Below, in pieces: positions 18,783 through 28,230 of a stretch of DNA of 64,000 nucleotides. Made by a program: the position numbers and the translations under genes. The notes beneath the pieces are model-generated. The model worked only from the letters and a program-made list of their open reading frames with translations. It was not told the origin of the DNA and ran no database searches. Positions within the stretch are counted from its first letter, which is position 1; every line of letters starts with the position of its first letter. Source of the stretch: Deltaproteobacteria bacterium (GTDB lineage: Bacteria > Desulfobacterota > Desulfuromonadia > Geobacterales > Pseudopelobacteraceae); assembly GCA_021780495.1 (NCBI GenBank), contig JAJXYO010000060.1, positions 62,001 through 126,000 of the forward strand, written 5' to 3'.

Positions 18783-20212
18783 TAGGTTTCCTCCAGTTGT
18801 TCTTGCGGAAGCGGAAGCAGCACCGTAAATGTGGTGCCCTGGCCCGGGTTGCTGGCCACGATGATCTCGCCTCCGTGCTCCTTGATGATCCGTTCGGTGA
18901 TGGCCAGGCCCAACCCGATACCGACGTCCTTGGTGGTGAAATACGGCTGGAAGATCTTGGTGATGTCCTCCGGTTGAATGCCTTTGCCTTGATCGGCAAA
19001 GGTCAAGCGCACCTGTACGCCGTTATCGTCCCGGCTGCCCCCCAGTCGTATGACCCCACCATCGTCCATGGCCTGGACGGCATTATTGATGAAATTGAGA
19101 ATGCAGTTCCGTAATAGTTCCTGATCGACCCACAAGGGCGGCAGATCCTCATCGATCTCCTGCACAACCTGGATGTGCTGTTCGGTCAGGCGGTCACCGA
19201 GTAATGGCAATACCTTGGCCAGGATATCGCCATAGGGAATCAGAGCCCGGCGCAGTTTGAGCGGCCGCCCATAGTTCATGAAATTGAGCACCATGTAGTT
19301 GGCCCGACGGACCTCTTCCTTGATTTTATCGGTCAACTCCGTCAACTCCGCACATTTTTCACCACAGCTCGGCAGCATCTCGGCCTTGAGATGGTCGATT
19401 GCCAGACTGATATAATTGAGCGGATTGCGGATTTCGTGGGCAATGCCCGAGGCCAGCTGACCGACCCGCGAGAGATGTTCAGCTTCGTAGAGCCTTTTTT
19501 CCAACACCTCTCGCTCGCGCAATTTTTCCACCATATTGTTGAAGCCTTCGGCTAGTTCACCGATCTCGTCATTGCTTTCTACGGGAATGGTAACCGACAG
19601 GTCGCCGGCCGAGACCCGCTTGAAATCACCGACCAACCGGTTGATCGGGTCGGTATAGCGCCGGGCCAGATAAATGGTCAGAGCCATCCCAACGGCAAAG
19701 ACCATGCCGGTGGCAAACAGACGGCGAATGAAGTTGGCATGCTGAATGTCGCGGATGTTGTCCAGCAGCATATTAATCTGAACGTAGCCCAGATGCTCAT
19801 CCCCGACAATTACCGGGACCAGGACTTCGTAGGGTTTCTGGGAGAGTATCGTAGCACCTCTGTGGCGAACCCGCGCGGCATGGACACCCTTCTCCAATTT
19901 TTTAATCTCGCGTTTTTTCCCGATTTTCGCCGGGTCGGAGGAGTCGATGATCTCACCCTCGCTATTGATGATGTTGATCTCGTTGATACCCTTTTCGCGG
20001 GCCTTGTTGAGGTAGTCCGTCAGACGGGATGTTTCGGCCTCAGAGGTCAGGTCCTCGATACTCATCTGCACAGCCTTGGATATTTCCTGTGAACTCTCCT
20101 GAATCTCGTGCACCAGATCGTTCTGGGCGTACTGATTGAGGATGAAAAGGGTCATCATTGCCAGGACCAGCAGTGAGACCATGATGAGGATGAGCTTGGA
20201 ATTGAGCTTCAT
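18782..20212 (-). CDS. Membrane sensor histidine kinase
   Basis: This 476-residue kinase has a transmembrane helix at about 7-28 (LILIMVSLLVLAMMTLFIL), a periplasmic sensor of about 130 residues, a second helix near 165-185, a HAMP linker (PINRLVGDFKRVSAGDL), a HisKA domain with the phospho-acceptor in SGIAHEIRNPLN, and a HATPase domain (NFINNAVQA as N box, FADQGKGI as G1, GIGLGLAI as G2). The ATG at 20212 preceded by AAAGG is chosen; an in-frame start at 20281 would only add 23 residues ahead of the first helix. It pairs with the adjacent sigma-54 regulator, whose start codon overlaps its stop. The signal is unknown. Confidence 0.88.
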   Translation of the reverse strand: MKLNSKLILIMVSLLVLAMMTLFILNQYAQNDLVHEIQESSQEISKAVQMSIEDLTSEAETSRLTDYLNKAREKGINEINIINSEGEIIDSSDPAKIGKKREIKKLEKGVHAARVRHRGATILSQKPYEVLVPVIVGDEHLGYVQINMLLDNIRDIQHANFIRRLFATGMVFAVGMALTIYLARRYTDPINRLVGDFKRVSAGDLSVTIPVESNDEIGELAEGFNNMVEKLREREVLEKRLYEAEHLSRVGQLASGIAHEIRNPLNYISLAIDHLKAEMLPSCGEKCAELTELTDKIKEEVRRANYMVLNFMNYGRPLKLRRALIPYGDILAKVLPLLGDRLTEQHIQVVQEIDEDLPPLWVDQELLRNCILNFINNAVQAMDDGGVIRLGGSRDDNGVQVRLTFADQGKGIQPEDITKIFQPYFTTKDVGIGLGLAITERIIKEHGGEIIVASNPGQGTTFTVLLPLPQEQLEET

Positions 20213-20318
20213 GGCAACCTTTGTACGGTAGGATGGTGAATTATAGCCCAGGGGCGTTACGTAGACAAGCGTTAAGGACACAGCTTAATACAGGGCGGTT
20301 GACACCGCTGGCAGCACA

Positions 20319-21593
20319 ATGGTACATATCCCCGTCATGATTTCGCACCTCACCGCACATTTTCGTTTTTTTGTATTGGGAACAATCCTACTGCTGGCCG
20401 GCTGCACAAGCTACATTCCGCGCAACTCCCTACCGTACCCGTTGACCAACGCCGGCTTTGATAAAGAGGTCAAGGTCGTCAGCATCCCCCTGCCGGTCAT
20501 CGCCTCAAGCCCCAACGAAGGCATAACCGCCGGTGCGCTTACCGCCTTTCTCCTGCACGACAACCACGACAACATCAGCACGCTTCTGGCGCCTCAGGTC
20601 AATTACAACAAGAATTTCGGCGTTACAACAACACTCTACGCCGCCTTTTATCCGTCACCCGACCGCTCATGGGAAACAAACCTTTCCAAATCCACGATCA
20701 TCAACGAAGATTACGAATTCAAACTACGCGACAAAACCTACCTCGACAAAAAACTGGAGACAAATCTTTCTGCCTTTGCCTTCACTGACGGTTCCGCACG
20801 TTTTTTCGGTTTTGAAGCCAAGACCCCGCGCCAGTTTGAAACCAACTATAGCGACTCGGAAATCGGCTTCAACCTGTCGGGCGGGTATGATATCGGCCAC
20901 CATCTGCAGTTGATTCTGGGGGAGCGTTTTCGCGATGTCAGCATCGAGACGGGCGCCGTCAAGAGCATCCCCTATATCAAGGACCGTTTCATGCAGCTGC
21001 ATGTCCCCGGCATAAACGGCTTTGTTGCCCATGCCCAGCGCATTTCCCTGGTTTACAGCACCCTGGATTCACTCATAGCCCCGACCTTCGGCGGATTTGC
21101 CAAGGCATCCGTCGAAAACAGCTCAAAGGCGTTGGGCAGTACCGCCGATTACCGGCACTACGAAGGTGAACTCAAGGGATTTATACCCTTTGACAACGCA
21201 CGTTACATCAGCGTCTTCCGGCTGGTTTACAACCAGACGCTTGGGGCAAGCGTCCCCTTTCTGGAACAGAGCATCCTGGGGGGCGAAAACACCCTGCGCG
21301 GCTATGGACGTAACCGCTTTATTGACAGCAGCTATTTCCTGTTAAACCTGGAAGAGCGCATCCGCCTCTTCCGCTGGGAGGTATTCAACGTCAAGGCCGA
21401 TTGGGAGCTGGCCCCCTTTATGGACCTGGGCGCCGTCATGCAGCGCCTTGACCGCGCCAACAGCAGACAGTTTGAATTCAACCCCGGTTTTGGCATACGG
21501 GCGGTTGTCAGGCCCAACATTATCGGCCGCGTCGATATCGGTTTCGGCCATGATGGCCCGGCGGTATTCGTCGGCCTGGGGTACCCGTTCTGA
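20319..21593 (+). CDS. Omp85/D15-type outer membrane lipoprotein
   Basis: This 424-residue protein begins with a lipoprotein signal (FVLGTILLLAG followed by Cys near residue 29). The remainder is beta-strand rich and has LGGENTLRGYGRNRF, close to the conserved GGxNTLRGY block of the BamA/TamA surface-antigen family, and it ends in aromatic Phe as outer membrane barrels do. There are no obvious POTRA domains and the length fits a barrel with a short N-terminal segment, so this is a patatin-associated or stand-alone D15 protein rather than BamA itself. An alternative ATG six codons downstream (20337) would keep the signal peptide; neither start has a clear Shine-Dalgarno sequence. It is divergent from the kinase gene. 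Confidence 0.75.
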   Translation: MVHIPVMISHLTAHFRFFVLGTILLLAGCTSYIPRNSLPYPLTNAGFDKEVKVVSIPLPVIASSPNEGITAGALTAFLLHDNHDNISTLLAPQVNYNKNFGVTTTLYAAFYPSPDRSWETNLSKSTIINEDYEFKLRDKTYLDKKLETNLSAFAFTDGSARFFGFEAKTPRQFETNYSDSEIGFNLSGGYDIGHHLQLILGERFRDVSIETGAVKSIPYIKDRFMQLHVPGINGFVAHAQRISLVYSTLDSLIAPTFGGFAKASVENSSKALGSTADYRHYEGELKGFIPFDNARYISVFRLVYNQTLGASVPFLEQSILGGENTLRGYGRNRFIDSSYFLLNLEERIRLFRWEVFNVKADWELAPFMDLGAVMQRLDRANSRQFEFNPGFGIRAVVRPNIIGRVDIGFGHDGPAVFVGLGYPF

Positions 21594-21627
21594 GCTTCCT
21601 GAAAAACACCGGCTATGCGGGTGGTTA

Positions 21628-23361
21628 TCAGCCCAACTCTTCCTGCATGCGCTGCATGCGGTCCATTTCCGTATAGATTCCACCCCGCTTCAGCAGGTCA
21701 CAAGGCCGGCCCTCTTCTGCTATCATTCCCTTTTCCAGTACGATCACCCTGTCACAATCGCGGAACGCCGATATACGCTGCGAAACAATCACAACCGTGC
21801 GATCCATGGAAAACCGTTTCAATTCTTCCAGAATCTCCTCCTCGCGACCCGCATCTACTGCCGAGAGCGGGTCGTCAAGCAACAGGACGCGCGGTGCGGT
21901 GACCAGCGCCCGCGCAATGGCCAAACGCTGCTTCTGCCCGCCGGACAGCGTGACCCCTTTTTCACCCACCGCTGTATCCAGCCCTTCACGGAATTGGGCA
22001 ATATCTTCGGCAAAACCGGCTTGACGGGCAGCCTCGACAATACGGCTCTCATCATGTTCCAACAGGCCATAGGCGATGTTTTCGCGGATTGTGCGGGAAA
22101 AGAGAAAGGCCTCCTGCGGGATGTAACCGATCAGCCTCCGCAGGCTGGCCAGGGTGATACGGTTAATGTCCCGCCCATCGATGAACAGCATGCCGTCAGC
22201 GACCGGCAGCAAACGTGGCAACAACCGGACCAGGGTCGATTTCCCGCTGCCCACCGTGCCGGTGATACCGACCTTTTCGCCTGACGCAATCCGGAAGGAG
22301 ATGCCGTCGATGATCCGCGTGTTGCCATAGTTGAAGCACAGCCCACGCAATTCGATCCCTTCTCGAACGTCCTCCAGCGGCTCAGCATCCGGCGCATCGG
22401 CAACGCCCTGTTCCGCAGTCAGGATGGTTGCCAGCCGCGTCATGGAAGCGGCCCCGCGCTGCGCCAGAGTCAGAATCCAGCCCATCACAGCAGTGGGCCA
22501 GACCAGCATGGCCAGATAGCCGCTGAAAGCCACAAAATCGCCCAGGGTGATGCTGCCGGCGATGACCAGCCGCCCGCCCATGAACAGGACGACCAGCGTG
22601 CCGGTTCCGGTTGCAGCCGCCATCACGGGGATGATCAGACCGCGCAGTCGCGCCAGCCGCAGGTTGTGATGCAGATAGCGGCCGGCAACCTGGCCGAACT
22701 GTTCCTGGAAAAGTCCTTCCCGGCAATAGGACTTGATCAGCCGTACCGCTGAAACCGACTCTTCCGCCAGACTCGACAGGCGTGCCAGCTCCTCCTGTGC
22801 TTCCAGTGAACGCTGAAACAGCCGGTGGCTGACCTTTTTGACCACCAGCACCATGACGGGAAAGGGCGCTAAGGCACACACCGTCAGCCAGGGGTGGATA
22901 CGCAACATCAGCGTCACGGCAGCCACATAGATGATCAGCGTGTTCATGGCGCTCATGGCGCCAAAGCCGGTCAGCATGCGCACGTTGCCCAAGTCATTGG
23001 AAAACCGGGAAAGAATGTCGCCGGTCCGGCTGTTTGAAAAGTAGTGCAGATCCAGCTGCATCAATTTCCGGAAGAGATCTTCGCGAATCCGGAACTCGAC
23101 GGTGCGGGCTGCGTTGAGTACGAGGGTACGCGAAAAAACACGCGTCACACAGTGCATTGCGGCCAGCATGGCAATCAGCAGGGCACATTCAGCCGGAGAA
23201 AAGCGGGCCGTGGCGGGGGATTGCAAACCCTCCACAGCCAACTTCATATACCACGGAATCAACAGAGCAAAGCCGTTGGTAGCGAGCAGAAGGCAGCCGC
23301 CCGCTACATAACGCCAGCGCAGTGCACGCAGATAGGGATAGAGGAGTACAAGTTGTTTGAT
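21628..23361 (-). CDS. ABC exporter, fused permease and ATPase (apparent AUC start)
   Basis: This is a half-transporter of the MsbA/MdlB type: six predicted transmembrane helices in about the first 310 residues, then an ATPase domain with Walker A GTVGSGKST, Q-loop YIPQEAFLF, signature LSGGQKQR, Walker B VLLLDDPLSAVD and the H-loop region IVSQRIS (Gln replaces the switch His). The open frame extends to an ATG at 23514, but those 51 extra codons look non-coding and contain a consensus sigma-70 promoter. AGGGGG lies seven bases before an in-frame ATC at 23361, exactly where homologous exporters begin (IKQLVLLYPYLRALRWRY). No ATG, GTG or TTG is in frame between the promoter and that point, so AUC initiation is proposed. 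The substrate is not predictable. Confidence 0.82.
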   Translation of the reverse strand: MKQLVLLYPYLRALRWRYVAGGCLLLATNGFALLIPWYMKLAVEGLQSPATARFSPAECALLIAMLAAMHCVTRVFSRTLVLNAARTVEFRIREDLFRKLMQLDLHYFSNSRTGDILSRFSNDLGNVRMLTGFGAMSAMNTLIIYVAAVTLMLRIHPWLTVCALAPFPVMVLVVKKVSHRLFQRSLEAQEELARLSSLAEESVSAVRLIKSYCREGLFQEQFGQVAGRYLHHNLRLARLRGLIIPVMAAATGTGTLVVLFMGGRLVIAGSITLGDFVAFSGYLAMLVWPTAVMGWILTLAQRGAASMTRLATILTAEQGVADAPDAEPLEDVREGIELRGLCFNYGNTRIIDGISFRIASGEKVGITGTVGSGKSTLVRLLPRLLPVADGMLFIDGRDINRITLASLRRLIGYIPQEAFLFSRTIRENIAYGLLEHDESRIVEAARQAGFAEDIAQFREGLDTAVGEKGVTLSGGQKQRLAIARALVTAPRVLLLDDPLSAVDAGREEEILEELKRFSMDRTVVIVSQRISAFRDCDRVIVLEKGMIAEEGRPCDLLKRGGIYTEMDRMQRMQEELG

Positions 23362-23408
23362 GGCTGAATCCCCCTGATATTTGGTCGGGCTGAATGTACG
23401 TTGCGCCG

Positions 23409-23437
23409 ATTGTAGCCTATCTGCGTGGTTGGTGCAA
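23409..23437 (-). promoter_or_regulatory. Sigma-70 promoter of the ABC exporter gene
   Basis: On the minus strand TTGCAC (23437-23432) and TACAAT (23414-23409) are separated by 17 bp, a near-consensus housekeeping promoter. Transcription would begin near 23402, about 40 nt before the proposed AUC start, and downstream of the ATG at 23514, which this transcript could not use. Confidence 0.65.
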
Positions 23438-23799
23438 TTCTCGTGCGCGTTGCGCCATCCTGCTATTGACGGGATCGAAAAAACTGATAGACTTCTTCGA
23501 ATGTTGTGATGCATGGTTTTTGTTCACACCGTGCGGATATCTTGCACCGTTGGCCCTGTCAATTTTATTGCAACTTAACGCAATCCGGCCACCATGCACC
23601 GGCATAGATTGAATTATCGGGTGCTTGCCGGCTCAGACAAAAGAACCGCCGCACACGTATTTTTATCTTGGCTAAAACGGCATGCTTCCTGCTCGTAACA
23701 TACCGTTCCTGCCACGTCGCCGGATCCCGGGGCATCGAGACCCGACAGGGAAGATGTGCCGGTTTTTTATTGTTATTTCTGTCCAGGAGAACCTACCTT
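23438..23799 (+). other. Divergent intergenic region before etfB
   Basis: This stretch separates the exporter promoter from etfB. I see no convincing gene in it; open frames continue through it but lack start signals. AGGAGA at about 23784 serves the etfB ATG. No clear promoter for the etf operon could be picked out. Confidence 0.4.
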
Positions 23800-24615
23800 A
23801 TGCTAATCGTCGCCTGTATCAAGCAGGTTCCCGACACAACCCAGGTTCAGATTGACCCGGTCACCAACACCCTGGTGCGCGAGGGGATCCCGTTTATCGT
23901 CAACCCCTACGACACCCACGCGCTGGAAGAGGCACTGCGCCTCAAAGACCGTTTCGGGTGCACGGTCGTTGCCATATCCATGGGGCCGCCCAATGCCGAA
24001 GCCACCCTCAGGAAGGCCCTGGCCTTGGGCGCTGACCGCGCCATTTTGCTGTCTGATCGGGTATTCGGCGGTGCCGACACCCTGGCCACCAGCCATGTCC
24101 TTTCCGCTGCCATCAACAAGCTGCATACGGAGGTGGATGAGGTTGGCCTGGTGCTGTGCGGCAAGCAGACCATCGACGGCGACACCGCCCAGGTCGGTCC
24201 CGGCATTGCCAGCCGCCTGGGCTACCAGCAGCTGACCCTCGTCGGCCACATCGAGAACCTCGATCTGTCTGCCAAGCGAATCCGCGTCAGCCGCAAGCTC
24301 GAAGGCCGCCATGAAATCGTTGAAGCGCCCCTGCCGGCCATGCTGACCGTTGTACGCGAGCTGAACCGCCCCCGCTACCCCAAGGTCCCCATGCGGCTTG
24401 CAGCTATTGAGGCAACGGTCGAGCTCTGGGACAACCAGACCTTGAAGCTGAATGAACAGAAGATCGGCTTGAAAGGCTCCCCGACCTGGGTATCCAAGAT
24501 CTTTTCCCCGGAACGCGTCCAAGGCGAGATTCTGGGAGATGGCTACGCCGACCCCGAAGGTACCGCAAAACTGCTGATCGAAAAACTGCTGGCCAAGGAC
24601 ATGCTGCCGATATGA
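23800..24615 (+). CDS. etfB: Electron transfer flavoprotein beta subunit
   Basis: EtfB (271 residues) forms the heterodimer with EtfA that takes electrons from acyl-CoA dehydrogenases. It begins MLIVACIKQVPDT, has the NPYDTHALEEALRLKD block, and GKQTIDGDTAQVGPGIA, the AMP/FAD-phosphate binding stretch typical of the beta subunit. A longer frame begins at 23668 but the ATG at 23800 matches the family start and follows AGGAGA. The stop overlaps the etfA start by four bases (ATGA), so the two are co-translated. It should serve both acyl-CoA dehydrogenases encoded at 31943-33112 and 42490-43647. Confidence 0.93.
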   Translation: MLIVACIKQVPDTTQVQIDPVTNTLVREGIPFIVNPYDTHALEEALRLKDRFGCTVVAISMGPPNAEATLRKALALGADRAILLSDRVFGGADTLATSHVLSAAINKLHTEVDEVGLVLCGKQTIDGDTAQVGPGIASRLGYQQLTLVGHIENLDLSAKRIRVSRKLEGRHEIVEAPLPAMLTVVRELNRPRYPKVPMRLAAIEATVELWDNQTLKLNEQKIGLKGSPTWVSKIFSPERVQGEILGDGYADPEGTAKLLIEKLLAKDMLPI

Positions 24616-25937
24616 CAGAACTACAGCCCAAACCAAAACCCAAAAGACCGCGCGGTGTTGCCCGCCTGCTGGAAGGCAAATGTATCGCCTGCGGTGCCCG
24701 TTGCCAGAGCGCCTGTCCGGTTAACGCCGTCGATATGACCGACAGCGGCGAACCGATCATTCTGACAGACAAGTGCATCGGCTGCCTGAAGTGTGTCAAG
24801 ATCTGTCCGGCCTCTGCCCTGGAGATGTACCTCACCCCCGAAGAGCTGAAGATTCTGGAGGAGTTGGCCGCATCCAGCCTTCCTGCTGAAGAAGAGATTG
24901 ATCCGGAAGCGGCGGCTCTGGCGAAAAAGCTGGCCGAATACCGCGGGGTCTGGGTCTTTGTCGAGCAAACGGAAGGGGAACCGGCCAAGGTTTCCTGGGA
25001 ACTGCTGGGAATCGGCGCACAACTGGCCGCCTCTCTGGGCGTCGAGTTGTGCGCCATGGTGATCGGTGAGCAGGTCGAGCATCTCTGCTGCGAGGCCTTT
25101 GCCTATGGCGCCGCAAAGGTCTATCTGCTGGACGCCGCACTGTACCGGAACTACCGCACCGAGGCCTATGTAGAGGCCTGCTGTCACCTGATCGAAACCT
25201 ATAAACCGGAGGTCATTCTGATGGGTGCCACCGGCATGGGACGTGATCTGGCCGGCGCGGTTGCCACCAGGGTCGCCACCGGCCTGACCGCCGACTGCAC
25301 CGGTCTCGCTATCGATGACAAACGCAATCTGATGCAGACCCGGCCGGCATTCGGCGGCAACATCATGGCCACCATCATGTGCGACAAGTTCCGGCCGCAG
25401 ATGTCTACTGTCCGCCCCAATGTCATGCCGATGCCCGAGAGACGTGAAGGGGCGACGGGGGTGATCATCCGCGACCCATTCACTGTGCCTGAGACGAGCA
25501 TCCTTACCAAGGTGATCGAGATCATCCGCGATGCGGGCAGTAAAAGCGCCGTGGATATTACCGGTGCCGATTTCATCATCTCGGGCGGACGCGGTATGAT
25601 GGGGCCGGAGAACTTTGCCATGCTGCAGGAACTGGCCGATACGGTAGGTGGAGTCGTGGGAGCCTCCCGCAGTGCCGTCGATGCCGGCTGGATGCCGGGC
25701 GATCGCCAGGTCGGCCAGACGGGCAAGACGGTCCGTCCCAAGATCTACATCGCCTGCGGTATCAGTGGCGCCATTCAACATCTGGTGGGCATGCAGGATT
25801 CCGATATGATCATCGCCATCAACCGCGACAAGAATGCCCCGATCTTCGAGGTGGCGACATACGGCATCGTCGGCGACCTGTTCCAGGTAGTACCGGCAAT
25901 GACCAGGCAGATTCGGGCACTGAAAGAAAACAAATAG
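24612..25937 (+). CDS. etfA: Electron transfer flavoprotein alpha subunit with N-terminal ferredoxin domain
   Basis: This 441-residue EtfA is about 110 residues longer than the usual subunit because residues 15-75 hold two 4Fe-4S motifs (CIACGARCQSACP and CIGCLKCVKICP). The Etf domains follow, and the FAD-binding C-terminal part carries GASRSAVDAGWMP, RQVGQTGKTV, YIACGISGAIQH and INRDKNAPIF. Ferredoxin-bearing EtfA proteins are typical of strict anaerobes with a membrane Fe-S quinone reductase or confurcation partner. The next gene, 10 bp downstream, encodes just such an oxidoreductase. Whether the clusters support bifurcation or only relay electrons is not visible from the sequence. Confidence 0.92.
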   Translation: MTELQPKPKPKRPRGVARLLEGKCIACGARCQSACPVNAVDMTDSGEPIILTDKCIGCLKCVKICPASALEMYLTPEELKILEELAASSLPAEEEIDPEAAALAKKLAEYRGVWVFVEQTEGEPAKVSWELLGIGAQLAASLGVELCAMVIGEQVEHLCCEAFAYGAAKVYLLDAALYRNYRTEAYVEACCHLIETYKPEVILMGATGMGRDLAGAVATRVATGLTADCTGLAIDDKRNLMQTRPAFGGNIMATIMCDKFRPQMSTVRPNVMPMPERREGATGVIIRDPFTVPETSILTKVIEIIRDAGSKSAVDITGADFIISGGRGMMGPENFAMLQELADTVGGVVGASRSAVDAGWMPGDRQVGQTGKTVRPKIYIACGISGAIQHLVGMQDSDMIIAINRDKNAPIFEVATYGIVGDLFQVVPAMTRQIRALKENK

Positions 25938-25947
25938 AGGTCCTCAC

Positions 25948-27945
25948 ATGACACCCAATCCGTCCATTTTCACCCCGCTCCTGATCGCATCGCTGGCAGT
26001 ATTCGCCTGGGGGTGCTGGAAACGGCTCAGCCTGATCATGCTCGGCGCACCGGAAAATCGCTTCGATTCGGTCGGTATCCGTATCGGCCAGATGCTCAAG
26101 TACGCCTTCGGCCAAAAACGTGTTCTGGCCAAGCCGTTTGGGCTGAACCACTTCGTCATCTTCTGGTCGTTCCTGATCCTGCTGGTGGCAAATACCGAAT
26201 TTATCCTGAACGGGATGTTCCCCCAGTCCATCAAGCTGGTCAAACTCCCCTTCGAGATCTACGTCCCCCTGGCCTTCATGATCGACATCGCCTCGCTCCT
26301 GGCCCTGGTCGCGGTATGTATCGCCACCGTGAGACGTATTGTGTCACCACCGTACCCGGAAGCCCGCTCTCTGGATGCGTTTTTCATCCTGGGACTGATC
26401 GCAACACTCATGCTGGCCGCCTTCGGCCTTAATGCCACGGAGCTGGCTGCCATCATGATTCGATCCAACTCCGATCCGGTTTCATTTCTTTCCGTAGCCG
26501 CGCAGATCATGCCGGTTTCGGCCCGGATAGCCGGGCTGCTTCCACCGGCCCATCTGGGGATTATTCACGCCGGGGCCTGGTGGGCGCATGCCTTCGCCCT
26601 GCTGACCTTCATATCTTATCTGCCGCACAGCAAGCACATGCACATCCTGACCGCCATCCCCAACTGTTTCTTCCGCCGGTTGGAGAAACCGAACACACAA
26701 CCGCGGGAGGAGTTCGTTATTGGCAACAGCTTCGGCGTGGCCAGCGTGGACCGTTACAGCTGGAAGGATCTGCTGGACTCCTTTTCCTGTACTGAATGCG
26801 GCCGCTGCCAGAACGTCTGCCCGGCCAGCATCACCGGCAAACCGCTCAACCCGCGGGCCGTGGTCCATGACATCAAAGTCAACCTGCTGGAAAACGGCAG
26901 CCTGTTGAAACGGGGAGAGCGGCCGTTGACACCGCTGATCGGAGAAGGCGGCGAAGGAAGCATCTCCGAGGAATCCATCTGGGGTTGCACCACCTGCGGG
27001 GCCTGCATGGAGGCCTGTCCGGTCTTCATCGAACAGATGCCCAAGATCATCCGGATGCGCCGTCATCTGGTGGAGACCGAGGCCAGATTCCCCGAAGAGT
27101 TGTTGAACCTGTTCGAGAACATGGAGGGCCGCAGCAACCCTTGGGGCATTGCACCCTCGGAACGCACCAAATGGTGTGCCCATATAGAGACACGGCCCTT
27201 CGAAAAAGACACCACCGAATACCTTTTTTATGTCGGCTGTGCCGGTTCCTTCGACTCGCGCAGCAAGCATGTCAGCACGGCAGTGGCCCTGCTGCTGGAT
27301 AAGGCCGGCGTTTCCTGGGGTATCCTGGGCAAGGACGAAAAATGCTGCGGCGACAGCGTACGCCGGTTGGGCAACGAATATGTCTTTGACAAGCTGGCCA
27401 GGGAAAATGTGGCCCTCTTTGCAGCCAAGGGTGTGAAAAAGGTCATCACCCAGTGTCCGCACTGTTTCTCCACCCTGAAGAACGACTACCGTCAATACGG
27501 ACTGGAACTGGAGGTTATCCACCACAGCGAATTGCTGCGCAACCTGGTTCAGGATGGCCGCTTGAACCCCGGCACAAAAACTGCTGAATTCGGCAATATG
27601 GTCTTTCACGACTCCTGTTATCTCGGCCGCCACAACGATGTCTATGACGCCCCCCGCGAGGTGATCAAGGCCGCAACCGGCTCTGCGCCGCTTGAAATGG
27701 AGCGAAGCCGCGACAACGCCTTCTGCTGCGGTGCCGGCGGCGGCCGGATGTGGATGGAAGAACACACCGGCGAGCGCATCAACATCAACCGCGTCAACGA
27801 GGCGATCAAGCAGCAGCCTGATACCATCTGCGTCGCCTGTCCCTACTGCCTGACGATGTTCGAAGACGGCCTTAAGGATGTGAAGACCGAAGGTGTCCGG
27901 GTGCGGGATGTGGCCGAGGTGATGGCCGAAGCCGTACTGAGGTAG
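25948..27945 (+). CDS. ETF:quinone oxidoreductase, HdrD-like Fe-S protein with NarI-like membrane domain (EMO type)
   Basis: This 665-residue membrane protein begins with a NarI/HdrE-like segment of five or so hydrophobic helices (residues 1-235), which would bind b-haem and quinone. Two 4Fe-4S motifs follow (CTECGRCQNVCPAS near 287 and CTTCGACMEACPVF near 347), then two cysteine-rich CCG domains (CAGSFDSR..CCGDS and CYLGRHND..CCGAGGG), the HdrD active-site fold. Proteins of this build next to etfAB are known as EMO, the ETF:(methyl)menaquinone oxidoreductase of fatty- and aromatic-acid degraders. It would pass electrons from the acyl-CoA dehydrogenases through ETF to the quinone pool. It starts 10 bp after etfA. 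Confidence 0.88.
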   Translation: MTPNPSIFTPLLIASLAVFAWGCWKRLSLIMLGAPENRFDSVGIRIGQMLKYAFGQKRVLAKPFGLNHFVIFWSFLILLVANTEFILNGMFPQSIKLVKLPFEIYVPLAFMIDIASLLALVAVCIATVRRIVSPPYPEARSLDAFFILGLIATLMLAAFGLNATELAAIMIRSNSDPVSFLSVAAQIMPVSARIAGLLPPAHLGIIHAGAWWAHAFALLTFISYLPHSKHMHILTAIPNCFFRRLEKPNTQPREEFVIGNSFGVASVDRYSWKDLLDSFSCTECGRCQNVCPASITGKPLNPRAVVHDIKVNLLENGSLLKRGERPLTPLIGEGGEGSISEESIWGCTTCGACMEACPVFIEQMPKIIRMRRHLVETEARFPEELLNLFENMEGRSNPWGIAPSERTKWCAHIETRPFEKDTTEYLFYVGCAGSFDSRSKHVSTAVALLLDKAGVSWGILGKDEKCCGDSVRRLGNEYVFDKLARENVALFAAKGVKKVITQCPHCFSTLKNDYRQYGLELEVIHHSELLRNLVQDGRLNPGTKTAEFGNMVFHDSCYLGRHNDVYDAPREVIKAATGSAPLEMERSRDNAFCCGAGGGRMWMEEHTGERININRVNEAIKQQPDTICVACPYCLTMFEDGLKDVKTEGVRVRDVAEVMAEAVLR

Positions 27946-27978
27946 CTTTCACTTCGCGCGGTCAATCAATCCGTGCAA

Positions 27979-28016
27979 CCTGCTAATGCAGCTGCTCACT
28001 GCTCTGCATTAGCAGG
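27979..28016 (+). terminator. Hairpin after the etf operon
   Basis: Perfect 13-bp arms (CCTGCTAATGCAG at 27979-27991 and its complement at 28004-28016) enclose a 12-nt loop 33 bp past the stop. There is only a weak T-run behind it, so it may be an RNA-stabilising or Rho-assisted end rather than a strong intrinsic terminator. Confidence 0.55.
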
Positions 28017-28230
28017 CATCCCGTTTCCTCTCCAGTCGTTGATCTTCACACAAAACCACCCCGCCTGGCCGCCGGCGGCAAAGAGCCCCCGCCTATCACG
28101 GACATCGGCATCCCTGACCACTCTCTACGAAAACGCGCATCAAGACTTGTGTTATCCCCGGTCATCTGTTAGCGTTTACAGATCATATCACCGCGAAATT
28201 CAAAACGATTACCCCTGCGTCGAGGTCACC

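Noticed and set aside
20297-20326. TTGACA as -35 box of the outer membrane lipoprotein gene
   Set aside because: The matching -10 would overlap the start codon, leaving no leader; not credible without mapping.
24621-25781. 386-codon minus-strand frame
   Set aside because: Antisense to etfA; His/Gly-rich translation with no family pattern.
26482-27765. 427-codon minus-strand frame
   Set aside because: Antisense to the quinone oxidoreductase gene, which has clear Fe-S motifs; no independent start signal.
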